Origin: Corynebacterium sp.
Lineage (GTDB): Bacteria > Actinomycetota > Actinomycetes > Mycobacteriales > Mycobacteriaceae
Direction: 5' to 3'
Length of the DNA: 64,000 nucleotides
Assembly: GCF_030532965.1 (NCBI RefSeq)
Contig: NZ_JAUNKC010000003.1
Span: forward strand, 1 to 64,000
Part shown: in pieces, positions 42,061 to 50,796 of the stretch
Layout of the letters: each line of letters begins with the position of its first letter
Position numbering within the stretch: the first letter of the stretch is position 1
Position numbers and translations under genes: made by a program
The notes under the pieces: model-generated
What the model saw: the letters and a program-made list of their open reading frames with translations, nothing else
Databases searched by the model: none
What the model was told of the DNA's origin: nothing

Positions 42061-42131
42061 TTACACGTGACCTCTTAATCTCACGTGGGCTCGTTATCTC
42101 ACGTGCAGTCTTTTATCAGACGTGAGGATAC
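42061..42131. repeat. Four imperfect 18-base tandem repeats with CACGTG cores
   Basis: CACGTG occurs at 42064-42069, 42082-42087 and 42100-42105, with a fourth degenerate copy (GACGTG) at 42119-42124: spacings 18, 18 and 19. Minus-strand units approximate CACGTGAGATAA plus a six-base linker. The fourth unit overlaps the last codons of the DUF3152 gene. Only these four units are present. Confidence 0.75.
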
Positions 42132-43210
42132 GGCCACGGATTGGTCACGCAGACCAGGCCGTCGTCTTTATATACTTCTTCCGGATCGATCTGATACAGC
42201 TGCGAATTGCTCACGCTTAGGGTTTGCTGCATCATGATCGGCGCCAATTCGCCCTGGCCGCCGCAGGATTCGTGAAGCCCGTAGCCAATGCCATGCCCCA
42301 CTTCGTGATTAATCAGGTACTGGCGATACGCCCCCAAATCACCTTCGAAAGGCGTGGCACCCCGCACCCACCGGGATTCATTAATAACCACACGCCCTTT
42401 ATCGCCGTAGAAGCACGACGTTTCCATCTCGATGTCATTGCCACACAGGCTATGGGTGGTTTCCACACTGGTCAGCTGAATCCGCAAATCCGGCACCAGA
42501 TCCGGGGTTTCCTGAATGTGCTCAAAGCGGAACCGGGGATCGTGGGTCCAGCCCTTGACGTTCGTTAACGTCGCATCCACCATCGTCGCAAAGGCATCGT
42601 CGCCACCGTAAGCGGCAGTATCGATCCCCTCTTCCACCTCAACGACGTAGGTGAACGTCTTTTCCTTACCCTCACCCCGCTGCGCGCCGGGCACACCAAC
42701 CGTGCGGTAGACCCCTTGGCCGGTCATGGTGAAATTGCCGCCTGCAGGCAATTCGGTGGCGGCAATCGACGGCGGAGGCGTCTTAGCCGGATCAGGCCCG
42801 CGTTGCGGGTCGACCGGCGCATTACTGCTTGTCTGCGCGCCCACGGGCGTCGGCTCTTCAGTCGAACCGAAACCGCTGAACAAGACATCCACCAGCACCC
42901 ACACCGTGATTATCGCCAGTACCGGAATTGCATACGCACGCCAGCCGAAAACTTCGACGAAGCGCCGTAATGCAGCCGAGATTGTCGCCCCCGACCCCGG
43001 ATGCGCGGCATGACTGTGCGCACCGTGTCGATGCGAGGTTCCCCGCTCGAAGCCGGATTCCGTTAAGTCCCGTGAAGCATGCGACTGCCGTGGCGAATCC
43101 GGCTGATCAAAAACTTCCATGATTGAATCACCACGAACTTCAAACCGGCCTTCCCGAAAGCCATCGCTTTGGAAAGAATCGCCGGTTTGCGAGTCGGAGT
43201 GGTTAGGCAC
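42116..43210 (-). CDS. DUF3152 membrane-anchored metalloprotease-like protein
   Basis: A 364-residue DUF3152 protein, matching Rv3207c by context. A long polar N-terminal tail precedes one membrane segment (IPVLAIITVWVLVDVLFSGF) and a linker rich in Pro. The outer domain contains the zinc motif in LINHEVGHGIGYGLHE: HExxH is followed by G and a further His that is a plausible third ligand, close to but not exactly the metzincin spacing. Cys pairs (LCGNDIEMETSCFYG) may form disulfides. The GTG start overlaps the DUF3107 stop by 8 bases. The protease function is inferred from the motif; no substrate is known. Its stop lies in the tandem repeats. Confidence 0.8.
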   Translation of the reverse strand: MPNHSDSQTGDSFQSDGFREGRFEVRGDSIMEVFDQPDSPRQSHASRDLTESGFERGTSHRHGAHSHAAHPGSGATISAALRRFVEVFGWRAYAIPVLAIITVWVLVDVLFSGFGSTEEPTPVGAQTSSNAPVDPQRGPDPAKTPPPSIAATELPAGGNFTMTGQGVYRTVGVPGAQRGEGKEKTFTYVVEVEEGIDTAAYGGDDAFATMVDATLTNVKGWTHDPRFRFEHIQETPDLVPDLRIQLTSVETTHSLCGNDIEMETSCFYGDKGRVVINESRWVRGATPFEGDLGAYRQYLINHEVGHGIGYGLHESCGGQGELAPIMMQQTLSVSNSQLYQIDPEEVYKDDGLVCVTNPWPYPHV

Positions 43211-43430
43211 CAGCGAACCCTACCGTGCGCGGCGCGCTGGAACCGATCTCAACATAAGCAATGTGATTATTGCGCACCAAGTAGCGACGCCCTTTGTCGT
43301 CGTTAAGCTCAAGCACCCCCGTGCCAGCTTGCAGCGCTTCAGCGATCTTGGCGGAAACTACGTCCCGGTCGTCGTTGCTGGAAACCACGAGTTCACGTGG
43401 CGAATCGCTGAAACCAATCTTGATGTCCAT
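43203..43430 (-). CDS. DUF3107 family small protein
   Basis: A 75-residue protein of the DUF3107 family, similar to M. tuberculosis Rv3208A (TB9.4). It begins MDIKIGFSDSPRELVVSS and ends with YLVRNNHIAYVEIGSSAPRTVGFAG, both typical of the family. ATG 43430 fits the family length; the longer frame to 43496 begins with an unrelated hydrophobic stretch. It overlaps the DUF3152 gene by 8 bases. The function is unknown. In mycobacteria a TetR gene lies nearby; I see none here. Confidence 0.85.
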   Translation of the reverse strand: MDIKIGFSDSPRELVVSSNDDRDVVSAKIAEALQAGTGVLELNDDKGRRYLVRNNHIAYVEIGSSAPRTVGFAGA

Positions 43431-43755
43431 AAAATCTTTCGATCCATTCTTTTTAATAATTGGGCGACACCGCGCCAATAAAAACAATAAAACCAACTCT
43501 TAATTGTGCAACATCAAGCGATTCCCAGCCAACGCAGCACCCTAAAAGTTCCCACCATCATAACCCGGTTGCCCCCGCGAGCAAGGTTTCCCATACCGAC
43601 ACCGCCGCCGCTTTTAGCCAACCCAGATTGATACCCGCAGACATATTTCGCTGAGTAATTCCATCCAATCTCAACACCGCTGCCGTACCATCGAAACCCC
43701 ACACCTGCCGGTGAAATATCTTTAACTTTCCATTCAGCACGTTAAAATCGACTAC
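43431..43755. other. Intergenic region with divergent promoters
   Basis: About 325 bases between the divergent DUF3107 and rhlE genes. Frames of about 60 codons on the minus strand are unconvincing. A TAAAAT hexamer at 43743-43748 with TTTAAC at 43721-43726 lies seven bases before the rhlE GTG, which has no ribosome site, so a leaderless rhlE message is plausible. Confidence 0.45.
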
Positions 43756-45132
43756 GTGTCTTCTATAAGCAAAGCCAAGCCCCCGTCACAAGAAGTGTCA
43801 CCGACCTTCCTAGAACTCGGCGTCGCGGCCGAAATCGCCCGGGCACTCGCCCAACACGGCATCGTCCGCACCTTTGCCATTCAAGAACAAACGCTGCCCA
43901 TCGCCCTCGACGGCCGCGACATCATCGGCCAAGCCCGCACCGGCATGGGAAAAACCTACGGCTTCGGCGTACCGCTGCTTGACCGCGTCTTCGACGCCGC
44001 CGATATCGACGAACTCGACGGCACCCCACGCGCCCTGGTGGTCACCCCCACCCGGGAATTGGCGGTGCAAGTAGGTGCCGATCTTGATGCCGCCGCAGCC
44101 TTCCTGCCAGTTCGGATCACCACCGTCTATGGCGGCCGCCCCATCGAAGAACAACAACGCACCCTTAAAAAAGGAGTCGACGTTGTTGTTGGCACCCCAG
44201 GCCGCCTCCTCGACCTGTACAATCGCGGAATCCTCCACTTGGATAAAGTCGCAATCCTGGTGCTAGACGAAGCAGACGAAATGCTCGACCTGGGATTCTT
44301 CCCCGACATCGAGAAACTACTATCGGCACTCACCCACGAGCATCAAACAATGCTCTTCTCCGCCACCATGCCCGGCCCAGTGCTCACATTGGCCCGCACC
44401 TTCCTTAAACAACCCGTGCACATCCGCGCCGAGGACGTCGACGCAGCCCACACCCACGCGAGCACCGAGCAGATCATCTTCCAATCGCACCGCATGGACA
44501 AAGTCGCCACCTGCTCCCGGATCCTCCAAGCACCCGGACGCGGCAAAACCATCATCTTCGCCCGCACCAAACGCAGCGCAGCGCAACTAGCAGAAGATCT
44601 CGCCGGGCGCGGCTTCGCCGTTGGAACCGTACACGGCGACCTCAACCAAGCCGCACGGGAAGCCGCACTCGATGCATTCCGCTCCGGTGCGATCGACATT
44701 CTCGTTGCAACGGACGTGGCGGCACGCGGCATCGACATCGACGACGTCACCCACGTCATCAACTTCCAAACACCCGACGACCCCATGACCTACGTGCACC
44801 GAATCGGTCGAACCGGACGGGCCGGGCACTCCGGAACCGCCGTAACCATGGTTGGCTACGACGAACTGAATAAGTGGCAACTCATCAACGAGGAACTGCA
44901 ACTAGAAACCCCCGAACCGCCCCAATGGTTCAGCAACTCCCCAGAGCTTTACTCCGCACTGAACATTCCCGAAGACGCAACGGAAGAAGTGGGGCCGCCG
45001 CGCCGGGTCTACACCGGCAGAACTACCGGAAGTCGCCGCGCACCGTCGTCCGGCGGCCGGGGACGGCGCGAACGAACAAGCAAATCGGGGCGCGGCGGCA
45101 CCCGCTCCCGTTCGGCAAGGCGGCGGGGTTAG
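43756..45132 (+). CDS. rhlE: DEAD-box RNA helicase (RhlE)
   Basis: A 458-residue DEAD-box helicase, matching Rv3211. Motif Q is FAIQEQTLPIAL, motif I ARTGMGKTYG, motif Ia PTRELAVQ, motif II VLDEADEML, motif III SATMP, and motif VI HRIGRTGRAG. The C-terminal tail is basic and Gly/Arg/Ser-rich (RRAPSSGGRGRRERTSKSG), as in RNA-binding DEAD-box tails. It probably remodels rRNA or mRNA, perhaps in the cold. The start is GTG 43756 with no visible ribosome site. The next gene begins six bases after its stop. Confidence 0.92.
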   Translation: MSSISKAKPPSQEVSPTFLELGVAAEIARALAQHGIVRTFAIQEQTLPIALDGRDIIGQARTGMGKTYGFGVPLLDRVFDAADIDELDGTPRALVVTPTRELAVQVGADLDAAAAFLPVRITTVYGGRPIEEQQRTLKKGVDVVVGTPGRLLDLYNRGILHLDKVAILVLDEADEMLDLGFFPDIEKLLSALTHEHQTMLFSATMPGPVLTLARTFLKQPVHIRAEDVDAAHTHASTEQIIFQSHRMDKVATCSRILQAPGRGKTIIFARTKRSAAQLAEDLAGRGFAVGTVHGDLNQAAREAALDAFRSGAIDILVATDVAARGIDIDDVTHVINFQTPDDPMTYVHRIGRTGRAGHSGTAVTMVGYDELNKWQLINEELQLETPEPPQWFSNSPELYSALNIPEDATEEVGPPRRVYTGRTTGSRRAPSSGGRGRRERTSKSGRGGTRSRSARRRG

Positions 45133-45138
45133 GCATTC

Positions 45139-46431
45139 GTGACTGAAAAAACCACTGTTGATACACACAAGCGCACCCCCGTATTGCAGCGATCGCGCCG
45201 GGACTGGTGGGCGGTAGCGGCGATTACCGCCATCACCGCCGCGGGCATTGGTGGCGTTGTTGCCACCGCGCCGATCCACGATTCCGAATTGACTCCGGCT
45301 AACCCGGCGTACGAACAGCCATTGGCCTTGAATTTCCTCGGGTTTTCCTACACCACCGCGTGGCAGGCACCGGCCCAGGATGCGTCGAATTTCCGCCCCG
45401 TGGTTTCCGGAGGTTTGGTTATTTCCGCGGTCCGCGACGGCTCGGATTGGGTGATTAACGCGCTGGAGCCGGAATCCGGAGATACTATCTGGAGTTACCG
45501 CCGGGACGTCGAATTATGCTCGCTGCAGCAGGCGTGGGATTCGGTGGTAGCGGTTTATAAAACCGGGGTCGGCTGTGGGGACGCCGTGCGCATTGACAGC
45601 GCGACTGGCACTTATAAGGCAACACGCTCGGCGCTTGCGGCGTCGTCCGTGGTTCCGGTTTCTTCCAACGACCGGGTCGGCATCGTGGCGCCGGAGCGCA
45701 TGGAATTATGGCGCAGCGATTTGGTACGAACCTTGGAATACGGCGAGGTTTCGGCCAAGCAGGAGCCGGGGTTGCAGCCGCATGAGGATTGCGTGATTTC
45801 CTCCGCGCTCACCCGCACCGAGAATGTCGCGGTCGTTCAGACCTGCCAAGGCCAACAGTGGCTTCGGTTGCTCAAAGCCACCCCGAAGGAATCCCGGACG
45901 CCGGAAGTCACGGCGAGTGTGGCATTGACGGGCACGGGGAACCAGGTGGTTGCCATCGATCAGCAGGGGGCCGCGGTTTATTCGCCTGCGCAGAGCGCGT
46001 CCGAATCGGCAACGATTACGAGCTACGACAAGGACGGTAATCCGCGAAACTCGACGGGGGCGAGTGCGGCACCGCTTGTCGACGAAGCGACCAAGGCGGC
46101 CCACGAGGTAGCCTTTGCCCCACAGACCGCCGATTTACCGCACCACATGTCGTGGTTCGATGGTGACAAGCTGTACCTGTTTATGCCTAGCACCCTTGAT
46201 GTGGTTCATGTTTTCCCGGACGCCATCGGAACCCCCATCGCGCTAAACAACATGGTTGTGTATCCGACTGCCGAAGGGCTCACGGCAGTCAATTGGGATA
46301 ATGGCGCTGTCACCCGCACGATCCCCATTGATCGCGGCGATTACCGCGGCCCGGTTTCGCTTCAGGCCACGGGCCATTACATCGTTGAAAAGCGCGGGGA
46401 TACGGTTGCCGTTTTGCACCCCGGAAGTTAA
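45139..46431 (+). CDS. Membrane-anchored propeller-like protein (Rv3212-like)
   Basis: A 430-residue protein, matching Rv3212 by position. One N-terminal membrane segment (WWAVAAITAITAAGIGGVV) leads to an outer domain with PQQ-type propeller strands: EPESGDTIWSYRRD, IDSATGTYKATRS, VNWDNGAVTRTIPID. Cys pairs (LCSLQ, GVGCGD, DCVIS, TCQGQ) suggest disulfides outside the membrane. It would serve as a scaffold; no enzyme motif is visible. The start is GTG 45139, six bases after the rhlE stop, so it is probably co-transcribed with rhlE. The ligand is unknown. Confidence 0.75.
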   Translation: MTEKTTVDTHKRTPVLQRSRRDWWAVAAITAITAAGIGGVVATAPIHDSELTPANPAYEQPLALNFLGFSYTTAWQAPAQDASNFRPVVSGGLVISAVRDGSDWVINALEPESGDTIWSYRRDVELCSLQQAWDSVVAVYKTGVGCGDAVRIDSATGTYKATRSALAASSVVPVSSNDRVGIVAPERMELWRSDLVRTLEYGEVSAKQEPGLQPHEDCVISSALTRTENVAVVQTCQGQQWLRLLKATPKESRTPEVTASVALTGTGNQVVAIDQQGAAVYSPAQSASESATITSYDKDGNPRNSTGASAAPLVDEATKAAHEVAFAPQTADLPHHMSWFDGDKLYLFMPSTLDVVHVFPDAIGTPIALNNMVVYPTAEGLTAVNWDNGAVTRTIPIDRGDYRGPVSLQATGHYIVEKRGDTVAVLHPGS

Positions 46432-46854
46432 TTAGTAGTGGGTGGCAGCCCAGTGCACGGCTCGGGGGCTAAAAAGCATACCCAGTGCGATCACTGCTGA
46501 TAGCGCCGTGGCTAATCCCATGAGGGTTTGTCCGGCGCTGAACATGTAGTAGGAGATCAACAGCAACAGGATTTCCAGCATGATGACGGGGCCCCTGCCC
46601 CATTTCTTTGCTCGCGCCATAAAGATTGCGCCTGTCAGCACCGCACCGAAGATAATGATGAAAAACACCGCGGTGCCATATCCCACAGCCGTATTGGCGT
46701 TGTCTGATTCGTAGACGATTGAGGGGTCGGTATATCCGCTTGCCTCTCGCACGATGAGTAACGCGGCGTAGCCCAGCCCTATGAGCGATTGGATAGCCGC
46801 GATGATCGCAGCCCACAGCACGGGTCCTGGCGGGCGAGGTGATGAAGTAGACAC
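46432..46854 (-). CDS. Small four-TM membrane protein
   Basis: A 140-residue protein with four hydrophobic segments: VLWAAIIAAIQSLIGLGYAA, TAVFFIIIFGAVLTGAIF, VIMLEILLLLISYYMF and TALSAVIALGMLF. No catalytic motif is seen, and I do not recognise the family beyond its wide occurrence in corynebacteria. I choose GTG 46854 over the open frame to 47037, whose extra 61 residues have no protein-like character. It ends one base past the stop of the Rv3212-like gene (convergent). The function is unknown. Confidence 0.65.
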   Translation of the reverse strand: MSTSSPRPPGPVLWAAIIAAIQSLIGLGYAALLIVREASGYTDPSIVYESDNANTAVGYGTAVFFIIIFGAVLTGAIFMARAKKWGRGPVIMLEILLLLISYYMFSAGQTLMGLATALSAVIALGMLFSPRAVHWAATHY

Positions 46855-47654
46855 GTCTGGTAGTCTACCCTGCTTCGTATTGCGCCCCAAGGCTTCAATC
46901 GTGAGAGTTTCAATCGTTCGCAGGCTTTGCACGCGAACGATAAAACCACAGCCATCGATCTCAATCGCGCGGGTATCCGGTAGCACGTCGTCATCAATTT
47001 TTCCAATAGATTGATTAACCCCAAATGGGTACTGCAATTATTTTCAGGAAAGTCTAGTTTCCTTTAAAACTCCTTAGAGATAATATTTTAAGCATACTTT
47101 AAGCATATTTTGTATTTATATATCATTTTGGAAAAGTTGCCGCTGAACTGGCCTTTTAAGCTAAGCCTAAGTAAGTAAAAGACCATCAATATAGACCATT
47201 TTATGGGGGTGTAGATTTGACGAATTTGCGGCAAACGGTTCTTCGTACACCTTTTCATTTCCGCAGGTAAAAACGATTTCACAAATTCCCCCAGCGAGTT
47301 TTGTCGCGCAAAATGCCTACAATAAACACAGTTACATTCGGGAAAAATTGTGAAGCTCCCCACATTTTAGGGCTAACCCCTAGCGAAGATTGGTCAGACG
47401 TGACATCATCATTCAAGGATCAAAAAAGCGGACACAATATTAACGCCCGCTAAACTCCCACCCACTAGGCACCAGCCTACAAACCCTCCACCTCAAACCC
47501 CGAAGAACATAGGTAACACCAGCCACTTTACTGGCTGGCGCCCCACCCAGGTTCTAATTTAACCGAGGTTTCTCGTGGAAAACCGCTGCTTAGCGGATAC
47601 CTCTAAAACTTAAGAATAAAATTCCATCTTGCAACGAACTAAAGGAGATTAAAT
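46855..47654. other. 800-base intergenic region upstream of whcE
   Basis: AT-rich, particularly at 47040-47130 and 47540-47650. A 91-codon frame on the minus strand (47088-47363) has no ribosome site and is probably not a gene. An inverted repeat CCAGCC/GGCTGG lies at 47519-47538. AAAGGAG at 47640-47646 is the whcE ribosome site. The length suggests a long leader or several regulatory sites for whcE. Confidence 0.5.
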
Positions 47655-47915
47655 ATGGATTGGCGTCACCAAGCTGTCTGCCGCGATGAAGACCCTGAAC
47701 TTTTCTTCCCTGTCGGAAACTCCGGCCCTGCACTCGCACAGGTTGCTGCCGCGAAGGTCGTCTGCAACCGTTGCCCTGTTACTTCTCAGTGCCTGGCATG
47801 GGCACTGGAAACCGGCCAGGACGCTGGTGTCTGGGGCGGCATGAGCGAAGACGAGCGCCGTGCGCTGAAGCGTCGTAAGAATCGCGGACGCGGCCGGGCT
47901 CGCATCACCCTGTAA
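47655..47915 (+). CDS. whcE: WhiB1-type iron-sulfur regulator (WhcE)
   Basis: An 86-residue WhiB protein. The four Fe-S Cys are visible at C9, C37, C40 and C46 (CRDEDPE..., CNRCPVTSQC). The turn motif GVWGGMSEDERR and a basic C terminus (RRKNRGRGRARITL) follow, the latter contacting DNA. This composition and the neighbourhood (SigH/RshA, SecA) fit WhiB1 of mycobacteria and WhcE of C. glutamicum, which responds to heat and oxidative stress. WhiB1 works by binding the sigma-A region 4. The ATG is ten bases after AAAGGAG. A small hairpin (47946-47968) separates it from the bL37 gene. Confidence 0.93.
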   Translation: MDWRHQAVCRDEDPELFFPVGNSGPALAQVAAAKVVCNRCPVTSQCLAWALETGQDAGVWGGMSEDERRALKRRKNRGRGRARITL

Positions 47916-48040
47916 GTTTTAATAACCGCCGTAGCTGATACGGCAATGAAAAATCCACTGATTTTCATGCAGCTACCACCACGCAGTAAAGTGGACTGCT
48001 GTTAACCCTTCAGATTTTCTGAATTACAAAGGAGAGCAAC

Positions 48041-48115
48041 ATGAGCCAGCGTGGTCGTAAGCGTAAGGATCGTCGCAAGAAGAAGGCTAACCACGGCAAA
48101 CGTCCAAACGCTTAA
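48041..48115 (+). CDS. Ribosomal protein bL37 (24 residues)
   Basis: A very short gene: MSQRGRKRKDRRKKK followed by ANHGKRPNA. Fifteen of 24 residues are basic or Gly, and the tail ANHGKRPNA matches the mycobacterial 50S protein bL37, first seen in Mycobacterium smegmatis ribosome structures. A strong ribosome site (AAAGGAGAG) lies about seven bases before the ATG. A perfect hairpin terminator follows at 48134-48164. It lies 125 bases downstream of whcE. Such short genes are easily missed. Confidence 0.85.
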   Translation: MSQRGRKRKDRRKKKANHGKRPNA

Positions 48116-48133
48116 GTTACCGAAGTTAGCATA

Positions 48134-48164
48134 AAACAGGCACGGACACCCTCCGTGCCTGTTT
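48134..48164 (+). terminator. Terminator of the bL37 gene
   Basis: AAACAGGCACGGA and TCCGTGCCTGTTT are exact complements (13 bp) around a five-base loop; the T-rich tail includes TTTG. Confidence 0.88.
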
Positions 48165-48340
48165 GTCATTTCGCGCGTAGATTCTTCCGCCCTCGATGCG
48201 TCGATCATGGCGTGGCCGGTACCCCGGTTACAGGTGCGCACCGCCCTCCCCCACGGCCAATTATCCCGCCGCAGGCTACAGTTTAAGGAACGAGGGTCTT
48301 CTCCTGTTACAAACTATCTCCTGTTAAGGACATCAACAAT

Positions 48341-48988
48341 ATGGCTATCCGCGCGTTCTTCCGCCCCGCAACATACGTAACTATCGGCTTAGCCGTGGTC
48401 CTATCCGGGTGCGGAACGCAGCAGGCACCATCGCCTGCAGCCGACCAGGCGGCGTCGACAAGCGTGGCGTCGACAAGCGTGGCGGCACCCGCCGTTGCGA
48501 GCACGACGCCACGAACTACACCGGCGGCAGGTGACTGCGACCCACACGGCTTTGGCGTGATCGACACCGCGCTAGGCCCCTACCTCACCGGGACACCGCT
48601 GTCGGTCACTGACTCCAATGGCGCACCACAGGTCATCGATGTAGCACTTGAGGCGGATCACTTCGATCCCTGCGCCAATATCAGTTGGGTGGTGCTGCAC
48701 GGCACCCAACGCTACGCCGATGGGACTCCCGCGCCGCTGCCCGGGCCGTTTAGCACGGTGGTCTTTTTCCACTTCGACCAATTGGTCACCGAAGCTGATT
48801 ACGTGGCGGCAGCGAGCGTCACAGACGTCGTCGTCGATGGCGATAAGGCGGAGGTAACCTACACGAGTTTCGACGCAGGCGACCCAACGCAACTGGTCAC
48901 CTATCGGCGCAGCGGCGTGCACCTGATTCAAGAAACCGAATGGGAGATATACTTACGCCCGCTTAATGCCCGGTTCATTCAAGCGTGA
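48341..48988 (+). CDS. LppP/LprE-type lipoprotein
   Basis: A 215-residue predicted lipoprotein. A short hydrophobic stretch (YVTIGLAVVLSGCGT) ends in the lipobox LSGC. A Ser/Ala/Thr-rich linker includes two copies of ASTSV encoded by a 15-base tandem repeat at 48453-48482. The folded part contains CDPHGFG, a second Cys in DPCANISWVVL and the FFHFDQLV region, which I match to the LppP/LprE family. The two Cys could form a disulfide. The function is unknown; a cell-envelope role is inferred. Its start ATG 48341 follows AAGGAC at moderate distance. Confidence 0.7.
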   Translation: MAIRAFFRPATYVTIGLAVVLSGCGTQQAPSPAADQAASTSVASTSVAAPAVASTTPRTTPAAGDCDPHGFGVIDTALGPYLTGTPLSVTDSNGAPQVIDVALEADHFDPCANISWVVLHGTQRYADGTPAPLPGPFSTVVFFHFDQLVTEADYVAAASVTDVVVDGDKAEVTYTSFDAGDPTQLVTYRRSGVHLIQETEWEIYLRPLNARFIQA

Positions 48989-49037
48989 TTACCTTAGGTT
49001 TAAGCGGGCGCAGCGTTGACCGCAGCAGCATCCAGTG

Positions 49038-49058
49038 CGCCGTGACACCGCGACGGCG
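49038..49058 (+). terminator. Possible terminator after the LppP-type gene
   Basis: CGCCGT (49038-49043) and ACGGCG (49053-49058) form a short stem followed by TTGTTGT. It lies about 50 bases past the stop, near the end of the convergent DUF4185 gene. Confidence 0.4.
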
Positions 49059-49083
49059 TTGTTGTCGTTGCCGACGCTAGCGG

Positions 49084-50484
49084 CTATGGCTTCACCGGCG
49101 CGTGGTCATCTAACGGGATGACTTGGATATCGGTGGCTGCCTCCATTGCCTTTTCCTCAGTCAGTTGTTCTGCAACGTCTGGGCTTAGCGGTTGCGTTTC
49201 CACCTCAAGAACGGACTCGTCGCCGTCGTTGTGGCGAACCACTTCCCCACCAGCAGCGGAAATGCCAAAGAAGGTATCCAAACCGCGCACATTAAATTGG
49301 GTTGACATATACCGGCTGTTATTGCTGGTGTTCCATTGGGAAACCACAATATTGAGGTTGTCGATCCGCGAACCCGGCGCGATGTATCCGCCGTAAAGCT
49401 GGGTGAAATTACTTGGCGATTGGCTACTTGCCCAACCGCCCGCGCTGGCGACTACCACGTGTGCTGGTTTGATCTCATTCCAATTGGTGTCGATGTCTTT
49501 GGAGATCCGCACGTCGATGGAGGCGGTGCGGGCGTTAAACATCGCCAGCACCCAGTGGTTGTCGATGCGCCGCAGGGACATTTCACCAGCCCGAACGTTG
49601 GTGGAAATGATCGGGGTGAGTTCCGATGCGGAGGTTGGGACTTTCCAAGTTCCGTTGATGTAGTGTTCCCAGCTGTCCCGGTCCCCGATCTGTTCCGGCC
49701 TGAACCGGCTGAGGTAGACGGAATCGGCGCGCTGGAAGCGAGAAGACATGACGTAGATGTAGCCGTCGGTTCCGCGTTCCCAGGTGATGAGGTCGCCGAA
49801 TCCGTTCATGTGGTGTTTGTCGGTAGTGGCGACGGATTGCCAGGTTTTGCCGGAGTCGGTGGATTTCCAGATTTGGGTGTAGAGGACGTTGCCGACTCCT
49901 TCGTTCCACATTCCTTGCATGTAGAGGGTGCCGTCCATGTTGATGACATCAGAAGGCAGGAAGGTGAGATTGCGCTCGTTGTGGGCGTAATCAAGAAGTT
50001 GTTCCACCCGATCGCCGGAGTTGAGCGGCCGTTTGATGGTGATTTTCCCATGAGCGTCGTAGGCTGCGATCACCCCGACGGGGCTGAGCCAGTCGCCTTG
50101 GCCGAATCGGGCGCCGCGGAAGGAGTCGCCGAAGATGATGGCGAATTCTTCGTTTTCGCCTACCGGCACCATGATGCCGAGGTCGCCGGACATGAATCCC
50201 ACGTGGTCGGAGATGCCGGGGCCGAGGATATCGCCGATGGTTTTGGTGGTGAGTCCTTCGGAGATTTTGACGAAGAAATTGGTGATTGGGGAGCTTCCGA
50301 GCGATTTGATGAAGTCTATGAGTGAGCTTCCGCTGGAGCTACCGTTGCTTAAGCTGCCGCGTGAGCTGGAAGATGATAGGGAGTCAAGCGGGGAGCTTGA
50401 CGACGACTGGGCGTTGGCCGGGGTTACGGCGGCGGTTGTCAGTGCGGTAACCAGGCCTAAGGCTGCTAGCCGTTGTTTGTTCAT
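49084..50484 (-). CDS. Secreted DUF4185 protein, candidate D-arabinan hydrolase
   Basis: A 466-residue secreted protein. The signal peptide is MNKQRLAALGLVTALTTAA with a probable cleavage after ANA. A Ser/Gly-rich linker of about 40 residues leads to a DUF4185 domain with a propeller-like pattern: FIIFGDSF-type (EEFAIIFGDSFRGARFG), MDGTLYMQGMWNEG, YIYVMSSRFQRAD. DUF4185 proteins include the GH183 endo-D-arabinanases; corynebacteria have arabinan in their wall, so wall remodelling is plausible. The catalytic acids cannot be placed from sequence alone. It lies between the LppP and rshA genes, in the position where C. glutamicum has whcE next to rshA. Confidence 0.72.
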   Translation of the reverse strand: MNKQRLAALGLVTALTTAAVTPANAQSSSSSPLDSLSSSSSRGSLSNGSSSGSSLIDFIKSLGSSPITNFFVKISEGLTTKTIGDILGPGISDHVGFMSGDLGIMVPVGENEEFAIIFGDSFRGARFGQGDWLSPVGVIAAYDAHGKITIKRPLNSGDRVEQLLDYAHNERNLTFLPSDVINMDGTLYMQGMWNEGVGNVLYTQIWKSTDSGKTWQSVATTDKHHMNGFGDLITWERGTDGYIYVMSSRFQRADSVYLSRFRPEQIGDRDSWEHYINGTWKVPTSASELTPIISTNVRAGEMSLRRIDNHWVLAMFNARTASIDVRISKDIDTNWNEIKPAHVVVASAGGWASSQSPSNFTQLYGGYIAPGSRIDNLNIVVSQWNTSNNSRYMSTQFNVRGLDTFFGISAAGGEVVRHNDGDESVLEVETQPLSPDVAEQLTEEKAMEAATDIQVIPLDDHAPVKP

Positions 50485-50508
50485 TGTCTCTCCGTGGTGA
50501 AAGTGGTG

Positions 50509-50796
50509 TTAAGGAAATTCGGTGTTGGCGATGACTTGAGCGATCTTGCTTCGAAGAGACTCGGGTGCGGGACTCGCGGTGCATTTCTTGAGCACGTCGC
50601 GCAGTTCAGTTTCGGCGGCGACCATCTCCGCGCAGTCTGGGCACTGTGTGATGTGCAGCTCTAGCTTGGCGCAATCTGCTTCGGTGAGTTCTTTATCCAC
50701 AAGCTCGTATAGGAAGATGTGGAGGTCGTCGCAATTAGCCGTTTCCCCGATGGTTGGGCGGCTTTCAAGCCATTGGTTGTTCTTTCCGTCATGCAT
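50509..50796 (-). CDS. rshA: Zinc-binding anti-sigma factor RshA
   Basis: A 95-residue ZAS-type anti-sigma factor. The signature is HITQCPDC (HxxxCxxC), with an upstream Cys (ETANCDDL) and His (DLHIF) that complete the redox zinc site. It binds SigH and lets it go when thiols are oxidised to a disulfide, as known for RsrA and RshA. The ATG overlaps the sigH stop by 8 bases (ATGCATGA), the usual coupling for this pair. A further Cys (KKCTAS) is present at the C-terminal side. Confidence 0.92.
   Translation of the reverse strand: MHDGKNNQWLESRPTIGETANCDDLHIFLYELVDKELTEADCAKLELHITQCPDCAEMVAAETELRDVLKKCTASPAPESLRSKIAQVIANTEFP

Noticed and set aside
42116..43210. DUF3152 as a true metzincin
   Set aside because: The spacing from HEVGH to the next His is one residue longer than HExxHxxGxxH, so the clan cannot be assigned.
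47157..47178. Sequence resembling an iron-regulator (DtxR) box
   Set aside because: TTAAGCTAAGCCTAAGTAA matches only about 12 of 19 consensus positions and has no iron gene downstream.
47088..47363. 91-codon frame on the minus strand
   Set aside because: It is AT-rich, without a ribosome site or recognisable sequence, in a regulatory region.
49336..50325. Open frame of 329 codons on the + strand
   Set aside because: It is antisense to the DUF4185 gene and rich in Asp/Val/Gly repeats typical of shadow frames.
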